Source: Serratia sp. DD3 (GTDB lineage: Bacteria; Pseudomonadota; Gammaproteobacteria; Enterobacterales; Enterobacteriaceae). Taken from it: 64,000 nt of DNA. The notes beneath the pieces were generated by a model. That model made no database searches, was not told the origin of the DNA, and was given only the letters and a program-made list of their open reading frames with translations. The stretch spans positions 19,051 to 83,050 of the forward strand of contig NZ_AYKS02000015.1 of assembly GCF_000496755.2 (NCBI RefSeq), read 5' to 3'. Below are positions 27,920-37,089 of this stretch, piece after piece (position 1 is the first letter of the stretch; each line of letters opens with the position of its first letter). A program made the translations under genes and the position numbers.

Positions 27920-29281
27920 TCAGTTTACTGATTGTTGAGTTTTTTGTTTAATCGCATAGCCGATACCGAGAATGGCAACCCACACTGGAATTAACAGAAC
28001 GGAAATCCGAATGCCAGGTGTTAGGTACATAATCACCAGAATACCCGCCAGAAATGCCAGGCACAGATAGTTACTGAACGGATACCAGAACGCCTTGAAC
28101 TTCGGTTGTACCCCTTCACGCATTTTAGCGGCACGGAATTTCAGGTGTGCCAGGCTGATCATCGCCCAGTTGATCACCAGCGCAGAGACCACCAGTGCCA
28201 TCAATAGCTCAAAGGCACGGCCAGGAATCAGGTAGTTGATCAATACACAGAACCCGGTTGCCACGGCAGAGAAACCAATGGCAATCACTGGCACGCCACG
28301 GCCATCGACCTTCATTAGGGCTTTCGGGCCATTACCTTGTTTCGCCAGACCGTACAACATGCGGCTGTTGCAGTAAACACAACTGTTATAGACCGATAGT
28401 GCGGCAGTGAGTACCACGATATTGAGTACCGTTGCCACCATATTGCTGTTTAATGCATGGAAGATCAGGACAAATGGGCTACCACCTTCAACCACTTTAC
28501 CCCACGGATAGAGTGACAGCAGAATGGTCAGGGAGCCGATATAAAAAATCAGGATACGGTAAATGACCTGGTTAGTGGCTTTGGGAATGCTTTTTTCCGG
28601 GTTATCAGCTTCAGCTGCGGTAATCCCCACCAGTTCCAACCCACCGAATGAGAACATGATCACCGCGATAGCCATCACTAATCCCATAACACCGTTCGGG
28701 AAAAATCCCCCTTGAGCCCAAAGATTGGTCACTGTGGCTTCTGGTCCACCCTGGCCGCTGAGCAACAAATAAGAGCCAAAGGCGATCATACCGATAATGG
28801 CGACCACTTTGATGATGGCAAACCAGAATTCCATCTCTCCATAGACCTTCACATTGGACAGGTTGATGGCATTGATGACCAGAAAGAACACGGCGGCCGA
28901 AACCCAGGTTGGGATCTCTGGCCACCAGTATTGTACATAGATACCCACAGCCGTCAGTTCCGCCATGGCAACCAGCACATATAACACCCAATAATTCCAG
29001 CCAGAGGAGAAACCTGCGAACCCCCCCCAGTATTTATACGCAAAGTGACTAAAAGAACCAGCGACCGGCTCTTCAACGACCATTTCACCTAATTGACGCA
29101 TGATCAGGAACGCAATAAAACCGCCAATGGCATAACCCAGAATGACTGATGGGCCAGCCATTTTTATGGTTTGGGCGATACCCAGAAACAAACCGGTACC
29201 GATTGCCCCGCCTAACGCAATAAGCTGAATATGGCGGTTTTTCAGGCCGCGTTTCAGCTGGTCGTGTTGTTGACCACTCAT
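27920..29281 (-). CDS. aroP: Aromatic amino acid permease AroP
   Basis: This 453-aa inner-membrane APC-family transporter imports Phe, Tyr and Trp with protons. It has about 12 membrane helices. The N-terminal signature is LKRGLKNRHIQLIALGGAIG, followed by GEMVVEEPVAGSFSHFAYKYWG, FAGFSSGWNYWVLYVL and ELVGITAAEADNP. The start at 29281 (MSGQQHDQLKRG) matches E. coli MEGQQHGEQLKRG. PheP is a close relative, but the position next to pdhR-aceEF is that of E. coli aroP. Two TyrR-type boxes upstream fit aroP regulation. Confidence 0.94.
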   Translation of the reverse strand: MSGQQHDQLKRGLKNRHIQLIALGGAIGTGLFLGIAQTIKMAGPSVILGYAIGGFIAFLIMRQLGEMVVEEPVAGSFSHFAYKYWGGFAGFSSGWNYWVLYVLVAMAELTAVGIYVQYWWPEIPTWVSAAVFFLVINAINLSNVKVYGEMEFWFAIIKVVAIIGMIAFGSYLLLSGQGGPEATVTNLWAQGGFFPNGVMGLVMAIAVIMFSFGGLELVGITAAEADNPEKSIPKATNQVIYRILIFYIGSLTILLSLYPWGKVVEGGSPFVLIFHALNSNMVATVLNIVVLTAALSVYNSCVYCNSRMLYGLAKQGNGPKALMKVDGRGVPVIAIGFSAVATGFCVLINYLIPGRAFELLMALVVSALVINWAMISLAHLKFRAAKMREGVQPKFKAFWYPFSNYLCLAFLAGILVIMYLTPGIRISVLLIPVWVAILGIGYAIKQKTQQSVN

Positions 29282-29299
29282 TAAAAGAATCCTCTGTTG

Positions 29300-29375
29300 T
29301 TGCAGAACACGAATATTGCAGAACATGAATGTTGCAGATGTTGTTGCAGAACACCGATGTTGCAGAATGCCAATG
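29300..29375. repeat. 16-bp tandem repeat array in the aroP leader
   Basis: Five units run head to tail: TTGCAGAACACGAATA (29300-29315), TTGCAGAACATGAATG (29316-29331), a 12-bp short unit TTGCAGATGTTG (29332-29343), TTGCAGAACACCGATG (29344-29359) and TTGCAGAATGCCAATG (29360-29375). They lie between the aroP start codon and the TyrR boxes, so they probably form most of the untranslated leader. The unit length of 16 is not a multiple of three, so the array is not coding. Confidence 0.85.
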
Positions 29376-29376
29376 C

Positions 29377-29394
29377 TGTAAATTTTAAATTACA
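29377..29394. promoter_or_regulatory. Strong TyrR-type box upstream of aroP
   Basis: TGTAAATTTTAAATTACA fits the TyrR consensus TGTAAA-N6-TTTACA with one mismatch and is nearly palindromic. It lies about 100 bp upstream of the aroP ATG. In E. coli, TyrR represses aroP with aromatic amino acids as cofactors. Confidence 0.7.
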
Positions 29395-29399
29395 ATTTG

Positions 29400-29417
29400 T
29401 GTATTTTTTTATTTACA
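29400..29417. promoter_or_regulatory. Second, weaker TyrR-type box
   Basis: TGTATTTTTTTATTTACA has one perfect half (TTTACA) and one degenerate half. Its centre is 23 bp from the strong box, the spacing of paired strong/weak TyrR boxes in known TyrR promoters, which allows cooperative binding on one face of the DNA. Confidence 0.55.
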
Positions 29418-29676
29418 TTTTTTGATATCGGAAATCTATCCCTCTACTACCATGCGGCACAGAATAGTGGTAAGCACGAAAGTTTGCACCTGTTTTATAC
29501 TCAAGTTTATTCATATTGAGAGGGAATAGGGGCGTGTTCAGTGTTCTATGCTTCTTTCTTTCAACGCTAGGCAGTCAGTATGCCAACTCTCCCTGCTGCC
29601 ATTATGCTGTCATAACAGCTTGATATTCATGCTAACCATAAGTTTCATAAAAGTTAAACTCGTCACTGGCCGTGTA
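29418..29676. other. aroP-pdhR intergenic region, remaining part
   Basis: The 584-bp gap between the divergent aroP and pdhR genes holds the repeat array, the TyrR boxes and the two PdhR-type boxes listed separately. In the remaining stretch I see promoter-like AT-rich DNA and a 66-codon open frame (29548-29748) without homology or ribosome-binding support. Confidence 0.5.
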
Positions 29677-29691
29677 AATGGTATTACCAAT
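29677..29691. promoter_or_regulatory. Upstream PdhR-type operator
   Basis: AATGGTATTACCAAT differs at one base from the palindrome ATTGGTNNNACCAAT bound by PdhR. It lies about 190 bp before the pdhR start and 140 bp (centre to centre) upstream of the perfect site at 29817-29831. Confidence 0.6.
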
Positions 29692-29816
29692 GCGGCGTTA
29701 ATGGATTGCGCATTTTTGTGGTCTGACAAGTTAAAAATGGCGGCTTAAATGATTTCGATCAAATTCCATATGGACAATAGGTGAATGATTTGTTACTTTG
29801 TCGGCACGTTTTTGGA

Positions 29817-29831
29817 ATTGGTATTACCAAT
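29817..29831. promoter_or_regulatory. PdhR operator, perfect palindrome
   Basis: ATTGGTATTACCAAT is a perfect match to the PdhR consensus, centred about 42 bp before the pdhR ATG. In E. coli, PdhR binds such a site in its own promoter and represses pdhR-aceEF-lpd; pyruvate relieves repression. The same autoregulation is expected here. Confidence 0.85.
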
Positions 29832-29865
29832 TGACTCCGCGCCCTTCGCTGAGAAGAAAGCATCC

Positions 29866-30630
29866 ATGACATACAGCAAAATCCGCCAACCTAAATTGTC
29901 AGATGTTATCGAGCAACGGCTCGAGTATCTGATCCTTGAGGGGACACTGCGTCCGGGCGAAAAGCTACCCCCGGAGCGGGAGCTGGCAAAGCAATTTGAT
30001 GTTTCTCGTCCTTCGTTGAGAGAAGCTATTCAGCGCCTTGAAGCCAAGGGGCTGCTGCTGCGTCGTCAGGGTGGTGGCACCTTTGTACAAACCAATTTGT
30101 GGCAGAGCTTCAGCGATCCGTTGGCTGAACTGCTTGCTGACCATCCCGAATCACAATTCGATCTGCTTGAAACCCGTCATGCCCTTGAGGGCATCGCCGC
30201 CTATTATGCCGCACTACGTGGCACCGATGAGGATCTGGCGCGTATCCGCGATTGTCATGATGTTATTGAGCAAGCTCAGAACAGCGGCGATCCCAACGCG
30301 GAAGCCGAGGCGGTGATGCAGTATCAGGTTGCGGTAACCGAAGCGGCTCATAACGTGGTGTTACTCCATCTGCTGCGTTGTATGGGGCCAATGTTGCAAC
30401 AAAACGTCCATCAGAACTTTGAATTGCTTTACTCGCGCCATGAGATGTTGGCAACAGTGAGTAGTCATCGCGCCAGAATTTTTGAGGCGATAATGGCTCG
30501 CGAACCTGAAAAGGCCCGTGAAGCCTCGCATCGTCATTTGGCGTTTATTGAGGAAATTTTGCTGGATCTCGACAGAGAACGCACCCGACGCGAGCGATCG
30601 CTGCGGCGTCTCCAGCAACGCAAGGATTAA
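29866..30630 (+). CDS. pdhR: Pyruvate-sensing GntR-family repressor PdhR
   Basis: The start at 29866 ([15 protein letters not shown]) gives 254 aa, the E. coli length; the 27 codons open upstream cover the operator and are not coding. The winged-helix GntR domain ([20 protein letters not shown], then RRQGGGTFV) is followed by an FCD ligand-binding domain ([19 protein letters not shown]). It represses its own operon and releases on binding pyruvate. It is the first gene of pdhR-aceE-aceF(-lpd). Confidence 0.97.
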   Translation: MTYSKIRQPKLSDVIEQRLEYLILEGTLRPGEKLPPERELAKQFDVSRPSLREAIQRLEAKGLLLRRQGGGTFVQTNLWQSFSDPLAELLADHPESQFDLLETRHALEGIAAYYAALRGTDEDLARIRDCHDVIEQAQNSGDPNAEAEAVMQYQVAVTEAAHNVVLLHLLRCMGPMLQQNVHQNFELLYSRHEMLATVSSHRARIFEAIMAREPEKAREASHRHLAFIEEILLDLDRERTRRERSLRRLQQRKD

Positions 30631-30803
30631 TAGAGTGGTTCTCTGCAGTGGACACCAGCCTGTGGAGATAAAGCTCGAAGTGCTGAATTTAGCATTTAAA
30701 GTAGAAACCGATACCCAAGTTGATTCGAGTTGTAGCCAATAACACTGCCGCTTGAGAAACGATGGGAATAAACAAAACCATTAGACAGATAAGGAATACC
30801 ACC

Positions 30804-33467
30804 ATGTCAGAACGTTTAAACAATGACGTGGATCCGATCGAAACTCGCGACTGGTTACAGGCGATCGAATCGGTCATCCGTGAAGAAGGTGTTGAGCGAG
30901 CTCAGTTTCTGATTGATCAACTCTTGGGGGAGGCCCGCAAAGGTGGTGTTAGCATTGCTGCGGGCGCTGGCGCTAGTAAGTATATCAATACCATTGCGGT
31001 AGAAGATGAACCTGCTTACCCCGGGGACCAGGATCTGGAACGTCGTATTCGTTCCGCGATCCGTTGGAATGCGGTCATGACGGTACTGCGTGCTTCGCAG
31101 AAAGATCTGGATCTGGGCGGCCATATGGCTTCTTTCCAATCCTCAGCTACCTTCTATGAAGTCTGCTTTAATCACTTTTTCCGTGCCCGTAATGCCAAAG
31201 ATGGTGGTGATCTGGTTTACTTCCAAGGTCATATCTCCCCTGGCGTTTATGCTCGTGCCTTCCTGGAAGGCCGCTTGACCGAAGATCAAATGAACAATTT
31301 CCGTCAGGAAGTTCATGGTAAAGGGCTCTCTTCTTACCCGCACCCTAAACTGATGCCGGAATTCTGGCAGTTCCCAACAGTCTCTATGGGGTTAGGCCCG
31401 ATCAGCGCTATCTATCAGGCTAAGTTCCTCAAGTATCTGGAACATCGTGGTCTGAAGGACACCTCAGGACAAACCGTTTACGCTTTCCTGGGTGATGGCG
31501 AAATGGATGAGCCAGAATCCAAAGGGGCGATCACTATCGCTACCCGTGAAAAGCTGGATAACCTGGTGTTTGTCATCAACTGTAACTTGCAGCGCCTCGA
31601 TGGCCCAGTTACCGGTAATGGCAAGATTATTAATGAGCTGGAAGGTATCTTCGCGGGTGCTGGCTGGCAAGTATTGAAGGTCATCTGGGGTGATCGCTGG
31701 GATGAGTTGCTGCGCAAAGACACCAGCGGCAAACTGGTCCAATTGATGGGTGAAACCCTGGACGGCGACTATCAGACCTTCAAATCCAAAGACGGCGCTT
31801 ATGTGCGTGAGCACTTCTTTGGTCGTTACCCGGAAACTGCTGCCTTGGTGAAAGACATGAGCGACGATGAGCTCTGGGCACTGAACCGCGGTGGTCACGA
31901 TCCGAAGAAAGTCTATGCGGCACTGAAAAAAGCGCAAGAGACCAAAGGTAAAGCGACAGTTATCCTGGCCCATACCATTAAAGGTTACGGCATGGGTGAA
32001 ACCGCAGAAGGCAAAAATATTGCCCACCAGGTGAAGAAAATGAACATGGAAGGCGTTCGCCATTTCCGTGATCGTTTCAATGTGCCAGTTGCCGATGCTG
32101 ACATCGAAAAACTGCCGTACGTCACTTTCGACAAAGATTCTGCAGAATCCCAATATCTACACCAACGTCGTCAGGCACTGGAAGGCTATGTTCCTACTCG
32201 CCTGCCAGCGTTTACCGAGAAACTGGAAATGCCAGCACTGGAAGAGTTTGCCCCATTGTTGGAAGAGCAGAATAAAGAAATTTCTACCACCATCGCCTTT
32301 GTTCGTGCTTTGAACGTGATGTTGAAGAACAAGTCGATCAAAGATCGTCTGGTGCCAATTATCGCTGATGAAGCGCGTACCTTTGGTATGGAAGGCTTGT
32401 TCCGTCAAATTGGTATCTACAGCCCGAACGGTCAGCAGTACACGCCGCAAGATCGTGAGCAGGTGGCGTACTACAAAGAAGACGAGAAAGGGCAGATTCT
32501 GCAGGAAGGGATCAACGAACTGGGGGCTGCTTCTTCATGGTTGGCTGCTGCCACCTCCTACAGTACCAACGATCTGCCGATGATCCCGTTCTATATCTAC
32601 TATTCGATGTTCGGTTTCCAACGTATCGGTGATCTGTGTTGGGCTGCTGGCGACCAACAAGCTCGTGGTTTCCTGATTGGCGGAACCTCAGGCCGTACTA
32701 CGCTCAATGGCGAAGGTCTGCAGCACGAAGATGGTCACAGCCATATTCAATCGCTGACGATCCCTAACTGTATCTCCTATGACCCGGCTTATGCGTACGA
32801 AGTAGCCGTAATCATGCATGATGGTCTGGTGCGGATGTATGGTGACGCGCAAGAAAACGTCTACTACTACCTGACCACACTGAACGAAAACTACCATATG
32901 CCAGCCATGCCTAAGGGCGCTGAAGAAGGCATTCGTAAAGGGATCTATAAACTGGAAACCTTGGAAGGTAGCAAAGGCAAAGTACAATTGCTGGGTTCAG
33001 GTGCCATCTTGCGTCATGTTCGTGAGGCAGCTCAGATCCTGGCGAAAGACTATGGTATCGGTTCAGATGTATTCAGTGTGACTTCGTTCACCGAACTGGC
33101 GCGTGAAGGTCAGGATTGTGAGCGTTGGAATATGCTGCATCCAACCGACGCGCCACATGTGCCTTACGTTGCTCAGGTGATGAGTGATGCACCAGCAGTC
33201 GCGGCGACCGACTACATGAAGCTGTTTGCAGAGCAGATCCGTAACTTCATCCCGGCAACGGATTACTGTGTACTGGGTACTGATGGTTACGGTCGTTCTG
33301 ATAGCCGTGAGAACCTGCGTCACCACTTCGAAGTCGACGCTGGTTATGTCGTGGTCGCGGCCCTGGGCGAATTGGCTAAACGTGGTGAAATCGATAAGAA
33401 AGTGGTTGCGGAAGCTATCGCCAAATTCAATATCGATGCAGATAAAGTCAACCCACGTTTGGCATAA
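30804..33467 (+). CDS. aceE: Pyruvate dehydrogenase E1 component
   Basis: This thiamine-diphosphate-dependent subunit decarboxylates pyruvate and acetylates the lipoyl group of E2. The start at 30804 (MSERLNNDVDPIETRDW) gives 887 aa, identical in length to E. coli AceE. The ThDP motif is LGDGEMDEPES through NCNLQRLDGP, and the active-site regions AFLGDG and GRTTLNGEGLQHEDGHSH are intact. The 173-bp gap from pdhR carries a short GATACCC...TTGATTC repeat fragment. aceF follows 13 bp downstream. Confidence 0.98.
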   Translation: MSERLNNDVDPIETRDWLQAIESVIREEGVERAQFLIDQLLGEARKGGVSIAAGAGASKYINTIAVEDEPAYPGDQDLERRIRSAIRWNAVMTVLRASQKDLDLGGHMASFQSSATFYEVCFNHFFRARNAKDGGDLVYFQGHISPGVYARAFLEGRLTEDQMNNFRQEVHGKGLSSYPHPKLMPEFWQFPTVSMGLGPISAIYQAKFLKYLEHRGLKDTSGQTVYAFLGDGEMDEPESKGAITIATREKLDNLVFVINCNLQRLDGPVTGNGKIINELEGIFAGAGWQVLKVIWGDRWDELLRKDTSGKLVQLMGETLDGDYQTFKSKDGAYVREHFFGRYPETAALVKDMSDDELWALNRGGHDPKKVYAALKKAQETKGKATVILAHTIKGYGMGETAEGKNIAHQVKKMNMEGVRHFRDRFNVPVADADIEKLPYVTFDKDSAESQYLHQRRQALEGYVPTRLPAFTEKLEMPALEEFAPLLEEQNKEISTTIAFVRALNVMLKNKSIKDRLVPIIADEARTFGMEGLFRQIGIYSPNGQQYTPQDREQVAYYKEDEKGQILQEGINELGAASSWLAAATSYSTNDLPMIPFYIYYSMFGFQRIGDLCWAAGDQQARGFLIGGTSGRTTLNGEGLQHEDGHSHIQSLTIPNCISYDPAYAYEVAVIMHDGLVRMYGDAQENVYYYLTTLNENYHMPAMPKGAEEGIRKGIYKLETLEGSKGKVQLLGSGAILRHVREAAQILAKDYGIGSDVFSVTSFTELAREGQDCERWNMLHPTDAPHVPYVAQVMSDAPAVAATDYMKLFAEQIRNFIPATDYCVLGTDGYGRSDSRENLRHHFEVDAGYVVVAALGELAKRGEIDKKVVAEAIAKFNIDADKVNPRLA

Positions 33468-33480
33468 GAGGTAAAGAACA

Positions 33481-35076
33481 ATGTCTATCGAAATTAAAGT
33501 GCCGGACATCGGTGCAGACGAAGTTGAAATCACCGAAATTCTGGTGAAGGTTGGCGATAAAGTTGAAGTAGAACAATCGCTGATCACGGTGGAAGGTGAC
33601 AAGGCTTCTATGGAAGTTCCCTCGCCACAAGCTGGTGTGGTGAAAGAGATCAAAATTGCTGTGGGTGATAAAACCACCACGGGCAAATTGATCATGATCT
33701 TTGACGCTGCCGGGGCCGCTGGGGCTGAAACAACTGCACCAGTCGCCAACAGCGCGGAAAAACCAGCGGTGGTTGCTGCTGCGGTAAGTGCTGACCAAGA
33801 CGTTGCGGTGCCCGATATTGGCTCTGATGAAGTGGAAGTCACCGAAATTCTGGTGAAGGTAGGGGATGTGGTTGCCGCCGAGCAGTCACTAATCACTGTC
33901 GAGGGCGATAAAGCCTCGATGGAAGTTCCCGCGCCATTCGCTGGTACGGTTAAAGAGATCAAAATCAATACTGGCGATAAAGTGAAGACCGGTTCCCTGA
34001 TTATGGTCTTTGCCGTGGCTGATGCGGCGGCTCCGGCTCCGGCCGTAGCGGTTGCCGCACCTGCACCTGTTGCCAGCGCACCGGCTGCTGTGGCTCCGGC
34101 TGCACAACCGGCACCAGTTGCTGATACCAACCGTGGTGAGTTCACTGAGAACGAGGCTTACGTTCATGCTACCCCAGTCATCCGCCGCTTGGCGCGTGAG
34201 TTTGGTGTTAACCTGGCGAAAGTGAAAGGTACCGGGCGTAAAGGCCGTATTCTGCGCGAAGACGTTCAGGCTTACGTGAAAGACGCGGTTAAACGTGCGG
34301 AAGCTGCGCCGGCTGCGGCTGGTGGTGGTCTGCCTGGTATGCTGCCATGGCCGAAGGTGGACTTCAGCAAGTTTGGTGAGATCGAAGAAGTTGAAATGGG
34401 CCGTATCCAGAAAATTTCTGGTGCCAACCTGAGCCGCAACTGGGTGATGATCCCCCATGTAACTCACTTCGACAAAACGGATATCACTGACCTGGAAGCG
34501 TTCCGTAAGCAGCAGAACAGTGAAGCAGAAAAGCGTAAACTGGATGTGAAGTTCACGCCAGTGGTGTTTATCATGAAAGCAGTTGCTGCCGCCTTGGAAC
34601 AGATGCCACGTTTCAACAGTTCTCTGTCTGAAGATGGCCAAAAGTTGACACTGAAAAAATACATCAATATTGGTGTGGCAGTGGATACGCCAAATGGTCT
34701 GGTAGTGCCGGTGTTCAAGGACGTGAATAAGAAAGGCATTGTGGAGCTTTCCCGCGAGTTGATGGCTATCTCCAAAAAAGCGCGTGACGGTAAGCTGACG
34801 GCCGGTGAAATGCAGGGCGGGTGTTTTACCATCTCCAGTTTGGGTGGTATTGGGACGACCCACTTTGCGCCGATTGTTAATGCGCCGGAAGTGGCTATTC
34901 TGGGGGTTTCCAAGTCGTCTATGGAGCCGGTGTGGAATGGTAAAGAGTTCATGCCACGCTTGATGATGCCGATGTCTCTCTCCTTCGACCACCGTGTGAT
35001 CGACGGAGCTGATGGCGCACGCTTTATCACTATTATCAATAATATGCTGTCTGATATTCGCCGTCTGGTGATGTAA
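33481..35076 (+). CDS. aceF: Dihydrolipoamide acetyltransferase (E2) with two lipoyl domains
   Basis: The E2 core transfers acetyl from lipoamide to CoA. Two lipoyl domains are seen (Lys41 and Lys144, each in [11 protein letters not shown]), with Ala/Pro-rich linkers, a peripheral subunit-binding domain ([20 protein letters not shown]) and the catalytic domain with His504 in [12 protein letters not shown]. At 531 aa it is about 100 residues shorter than E. coli AceF, which has three lipoyl domains. The two lipoyl repeats are very alike at the DNA level, so domain number can change by recombination. It ends in a terminator, so lpd has its own promoter region. Confidence 0.97.
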   Translation: MSIEIKVPDIGADEVEITEILVKVGDKVEVEQSLITVEGDKASMEVPSPQAGVVKEIKIAVGDKTTTGKLIMIFDAAGAAGAETTAPVANSAEKPAVVAAAVSADQDVAVPDIGSDEVEVTEILVKVGDVVAAEQSLITVEGDKASMEVPAPFAGTVKEIKINTGDKVKTGSLIMVFAVADAAAPAPAVAVAAPAPVASAPAAVAPAAQPAPVADTNRGEFTENEAYVHATPVIRRLAREFGVNLAKVKGTGRKGRILREDVQAYVKDAVKRAEAAPAAAGGGLPGMLPWPKVDFSKFGEIEEVEMGRIQKISGANLSRNWVMIPHVTHFDKTDITDLEAFRKQQNSEAEKRKLDVKFTPVVFIMKAVAAALEQMPRFNSSLSEDGQKLTLKKYINIGVAVDTPNGLVVPVFKDVNKKGIVELSRELMAISKKARDGKLTAGEMQGGCFTISSLGGIGTTHFAPIVNAPEVAILGVSKSSMEPVWNGKEFMPRLMMPMSLSFDHRVIDGADGARFITIINNMLSDIRRLVM

Positions 35077-35083
35077 TGAATCA

Positions 35084-35112
35084 AGGGGCGGTAGAGATGC
35101 TGCCCCTTTTGC
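35084..35112 (+). terminator. Intrinsic terminator of the pdhR-aceEF operon
   Basis: AGGGGC / GCCCCT stem with loop GGTAGAGATGCT-like sequence, followed by TTTT, 8 bp past the aceF stop. Some read-through into lpd is likely, as known in E. coli. The rest of the 298-bp gap to lpd is AT-rich promoter-like DNA in which I name no specific site. Confidence 0.75.
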
Positions 35113-35374
35113 AATTCAGTTGCGGTTCTGACGAGTTTTACATGACTCGACAGAATTGTTGCGACACGGGTCACTCGAACACGCTTTGCAGCTTATTAAC
35201 AATTCTGTAAACTGCTTATACACAAAATAATTCGATTTATTTGATGTCAGGCAGTAGAAGCGGGTTAGTCAAGGACGTCTTTAAAGCACAAGTAACGCTA
35301 ACAATGCAGCAACTTGAAAGACGCAGGGGATAAATAAACGTCTGACCCGGCGGACAAACAATTAAGAGGTCATG

Positions 35375-36799
35375 ATGAGTACTGAAATTAAAACTCAGGT
35401 CGTGGTAATTGGGGCGGGCCCGGCAGGTTATTCTGCTGCTTTCCGTTGCGCTGATTTAGGTCTTGAAACCGTTCTGGTTGAGCGTTACCCGACACTGGGT
35501 GGGGTTTGTTTGAACGTGGGCTGTATCCCTTCTAAAGCATTGCTGCACGTTGCCAAAGTGATCGAAGAAGCCAAAGCGCTGGCTGAGCACGGCATTGTTT
35601 TCGGCTCGCCGAAAACCGACATCGATAAAGTGCGTATCTGGAAAGAAAAAGTGATCACCCAACTGACCGGTGGCCTGGCGGGTATGGCTAAAGGCCGTAA
35701 AGTGAAAGTGGTCAATGGTCATGGCAAGTTTACTGGCTCCAACACTCTGCTGGTGGAAGGGGAGAATGGTGCAACCACCATTAACTTCGACAATGCCATT
35801 ATTGCTGCAGGTTCCCGCCCAATCCAACTGCCATTTATTCCCCATGAAGATCCACGCATCTGGGATTCAACCGATGCCTTGGAGCTGAGAAGCGTTCCTG
35901 AGCGTTTGCTGGTGATGGGGGGCGGTATTATCGGCCTGGAGATGGGTACGGTATACCATGCACTGGGTTCAAATATTGATGTGGTTGAAATGTTTGATCA
36001 GGTGATCCCTGCTGCTGACAAAGACGTTGTGAAGGTCTTTACCAAGCGGATCAGCAAGCAGTTTAACCTGATGTTAGAGACCAAGGTTACCGCCGTAGAA
36101 GCCAGAGAAGATGGCATCTATGTGAGCATGGAAGGCAAGAAAGCACCTGCTGAACCACAGCGTTATGACGCCGTGTTGGTTGCTATTGGCCGTGTACCTA
36201 ATGGTAAGCTGCTTGATGCTGGCAAAGCAGGCGTGGAAGTTGACGATCGTGGCTTTATCCATGTTGACAAGCAACTGCGTACCAATGTGCCGCATATTTT
36301 CGCCATTGGTGACATTGTGGGTCAGCCGATGCTGGCACACAAAGGTGTCCATGAAGGCCATGTCGCTGCCGAAGTTATCGCTGGCATGAAGCACTACTTC
36401 GATCCGAAAGTGATCCCATCCATTGCTTATACCGAACCCGAAGTGGCATGGGTGGGTATGACCGAAAAAGAAGCCAAGGAAAAAGGCGTTAGCTACGAAG
36501 TGTCGACCTTCCCATGGGCAGCTTCTGGCCGTGCTATCGCTTCTGATTGTGCTGATGGTATGACCAAACTGATTTTTGACAAAGAATCCCACCGTATCAT
36601 CGGGGGCGCGATTGTCGGCACTAACGGCGGTGAATTGCTGGGTGAGATTGGTTTGGCTATCGAAATGGGTTGCGATGCAGAAGATCTGGCATTGACTATC
36701 CATGCGCACCCGACTTTGCATGAATCTGTCGGCTTGGCAGCAGAAATCTACGAAGGCAGTATCACTGACTTGCCTAACCCGAAAGCCAAGAAGAAGTAA
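35375..36799 (+). CDS. lpd: Dihydrolipoamide dehydrogenase (E3)
   Basis: This FAD enzyme reoxidises dihydrolipoamide for the pyruvate and 2-oxoglutarate dehydrogenases and the glycine cleavage system. The start at the second ATG (35375) has AGAGGT at better spacing and gives 474 aa, the E. coli length. Residues include the FAD GAGPAGYS motif, redox pair Cys45/Cys50 (GGVCLNVGCIPSK), NAD motif GGGIIGLEMG and the catalytic HAHPTLHE. It lies about 300 bp after aceF. Confidence 0.98.
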   Translation: MSTEIKTQVVVIGAGPAGYSAAFRCADLGLETVLVERYPTLGGVCLNVGCIPSKALLHVAKVIEEAKALAEHGIVFGSPKTDIDKVRIWKEKVITQLTGGLAGMAKGRKVKVVNGHGKFTGSNTLLVEGENGATTINFDNAIIAAGSRPIQLPFIPHEDPRIWDSTDALELRSVPERLLVMGGGIIGLEMGTVYHALGSNIDVVEMFDQVIPAADKDVVKVFTKRISKQFNLMLETKVTAVEAREDGIYVSMEGKKAPAEPQRYDAVLVAIGRVPNGKLLDAGKAGVEVDDRGFIHVDKQLRTNVPHIFAIGDIVGQPMLAHKGVHEGHVAAEVIAGMKHYFDPKVIPSIAYTEPEVAWVGMTEKEAKEKGVSYEVSTFPWAASGRAIASDCADGMTKLIFDKESHRIIGGAIVGTNGGELLGEIGLAIEMGCDAEDLALTIHAHPTLHESVGLAAEIYEGSITDLPNPKAKKK

Positions 36800-36824
36800 T
36801 TTTTGCGCTCTTGCGGTTAATCAG

Positions 36825-36851
36825 CGGCTCCTATATAGGAGCCGTTTTTTT
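36825..36851 (+). terminator. Intrinsic terminator of lpd
   Basis: CGGCTCCTATATAGGAGCCG is a perfect self-complementary stem followed by seven T residues. Confidence 0.9.
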
Positions 36852-37089
36852 ATGTGCCGCTTTTTATGAGTTAAGCTGAGGCGTTGCCAGCGTCAACGGC
36901 TTGCCAGACGATTACACCATCGGCAACGATTCAGCAAAGATTTGATGTTGCTTTTATGTGAAGGAATTAACAACGGTTTTAAAGCCTGCTATGCTGGCTG
37001 AGTCAAACGAGGTGCTGTACCTTGCCACCCAATAACAGTGCCTGTCAGGAACAATCATAATCAATAACAATGTGAGCGAGGAGAACGTC

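Noticed and set aside
29300..29375. Possible CRISPR array
   Set aside because: Units are 16 bp and contiguous without unique spacers, and no cas genes are present.
29548..29748. 66-codon ORF between aroP and pdhR
   Set aside because: No homology, no ribosome-binding site, and it overlaps a PdhR-type operator.
33063..34145. 360-codon open frame antisense to aceE/aceF, rich in Ala, Thr and Ser
   Set aside because: It mirrors the Ala/Pro-rich lipoyl linkers of aceF on the opposite strand; it has no recognisable domain, and both sense genes are well supported.
33889..34992. 367-codon open frame antisense to aceF
   Set aside because: Shadow of the highly biased aceF coding strand, with no homology and no independent start signals.
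36074..36721. 215-codon open frame antisense to lpd
   Set aside because: Shadow of lpd; Phe/His-rich composition without family features.
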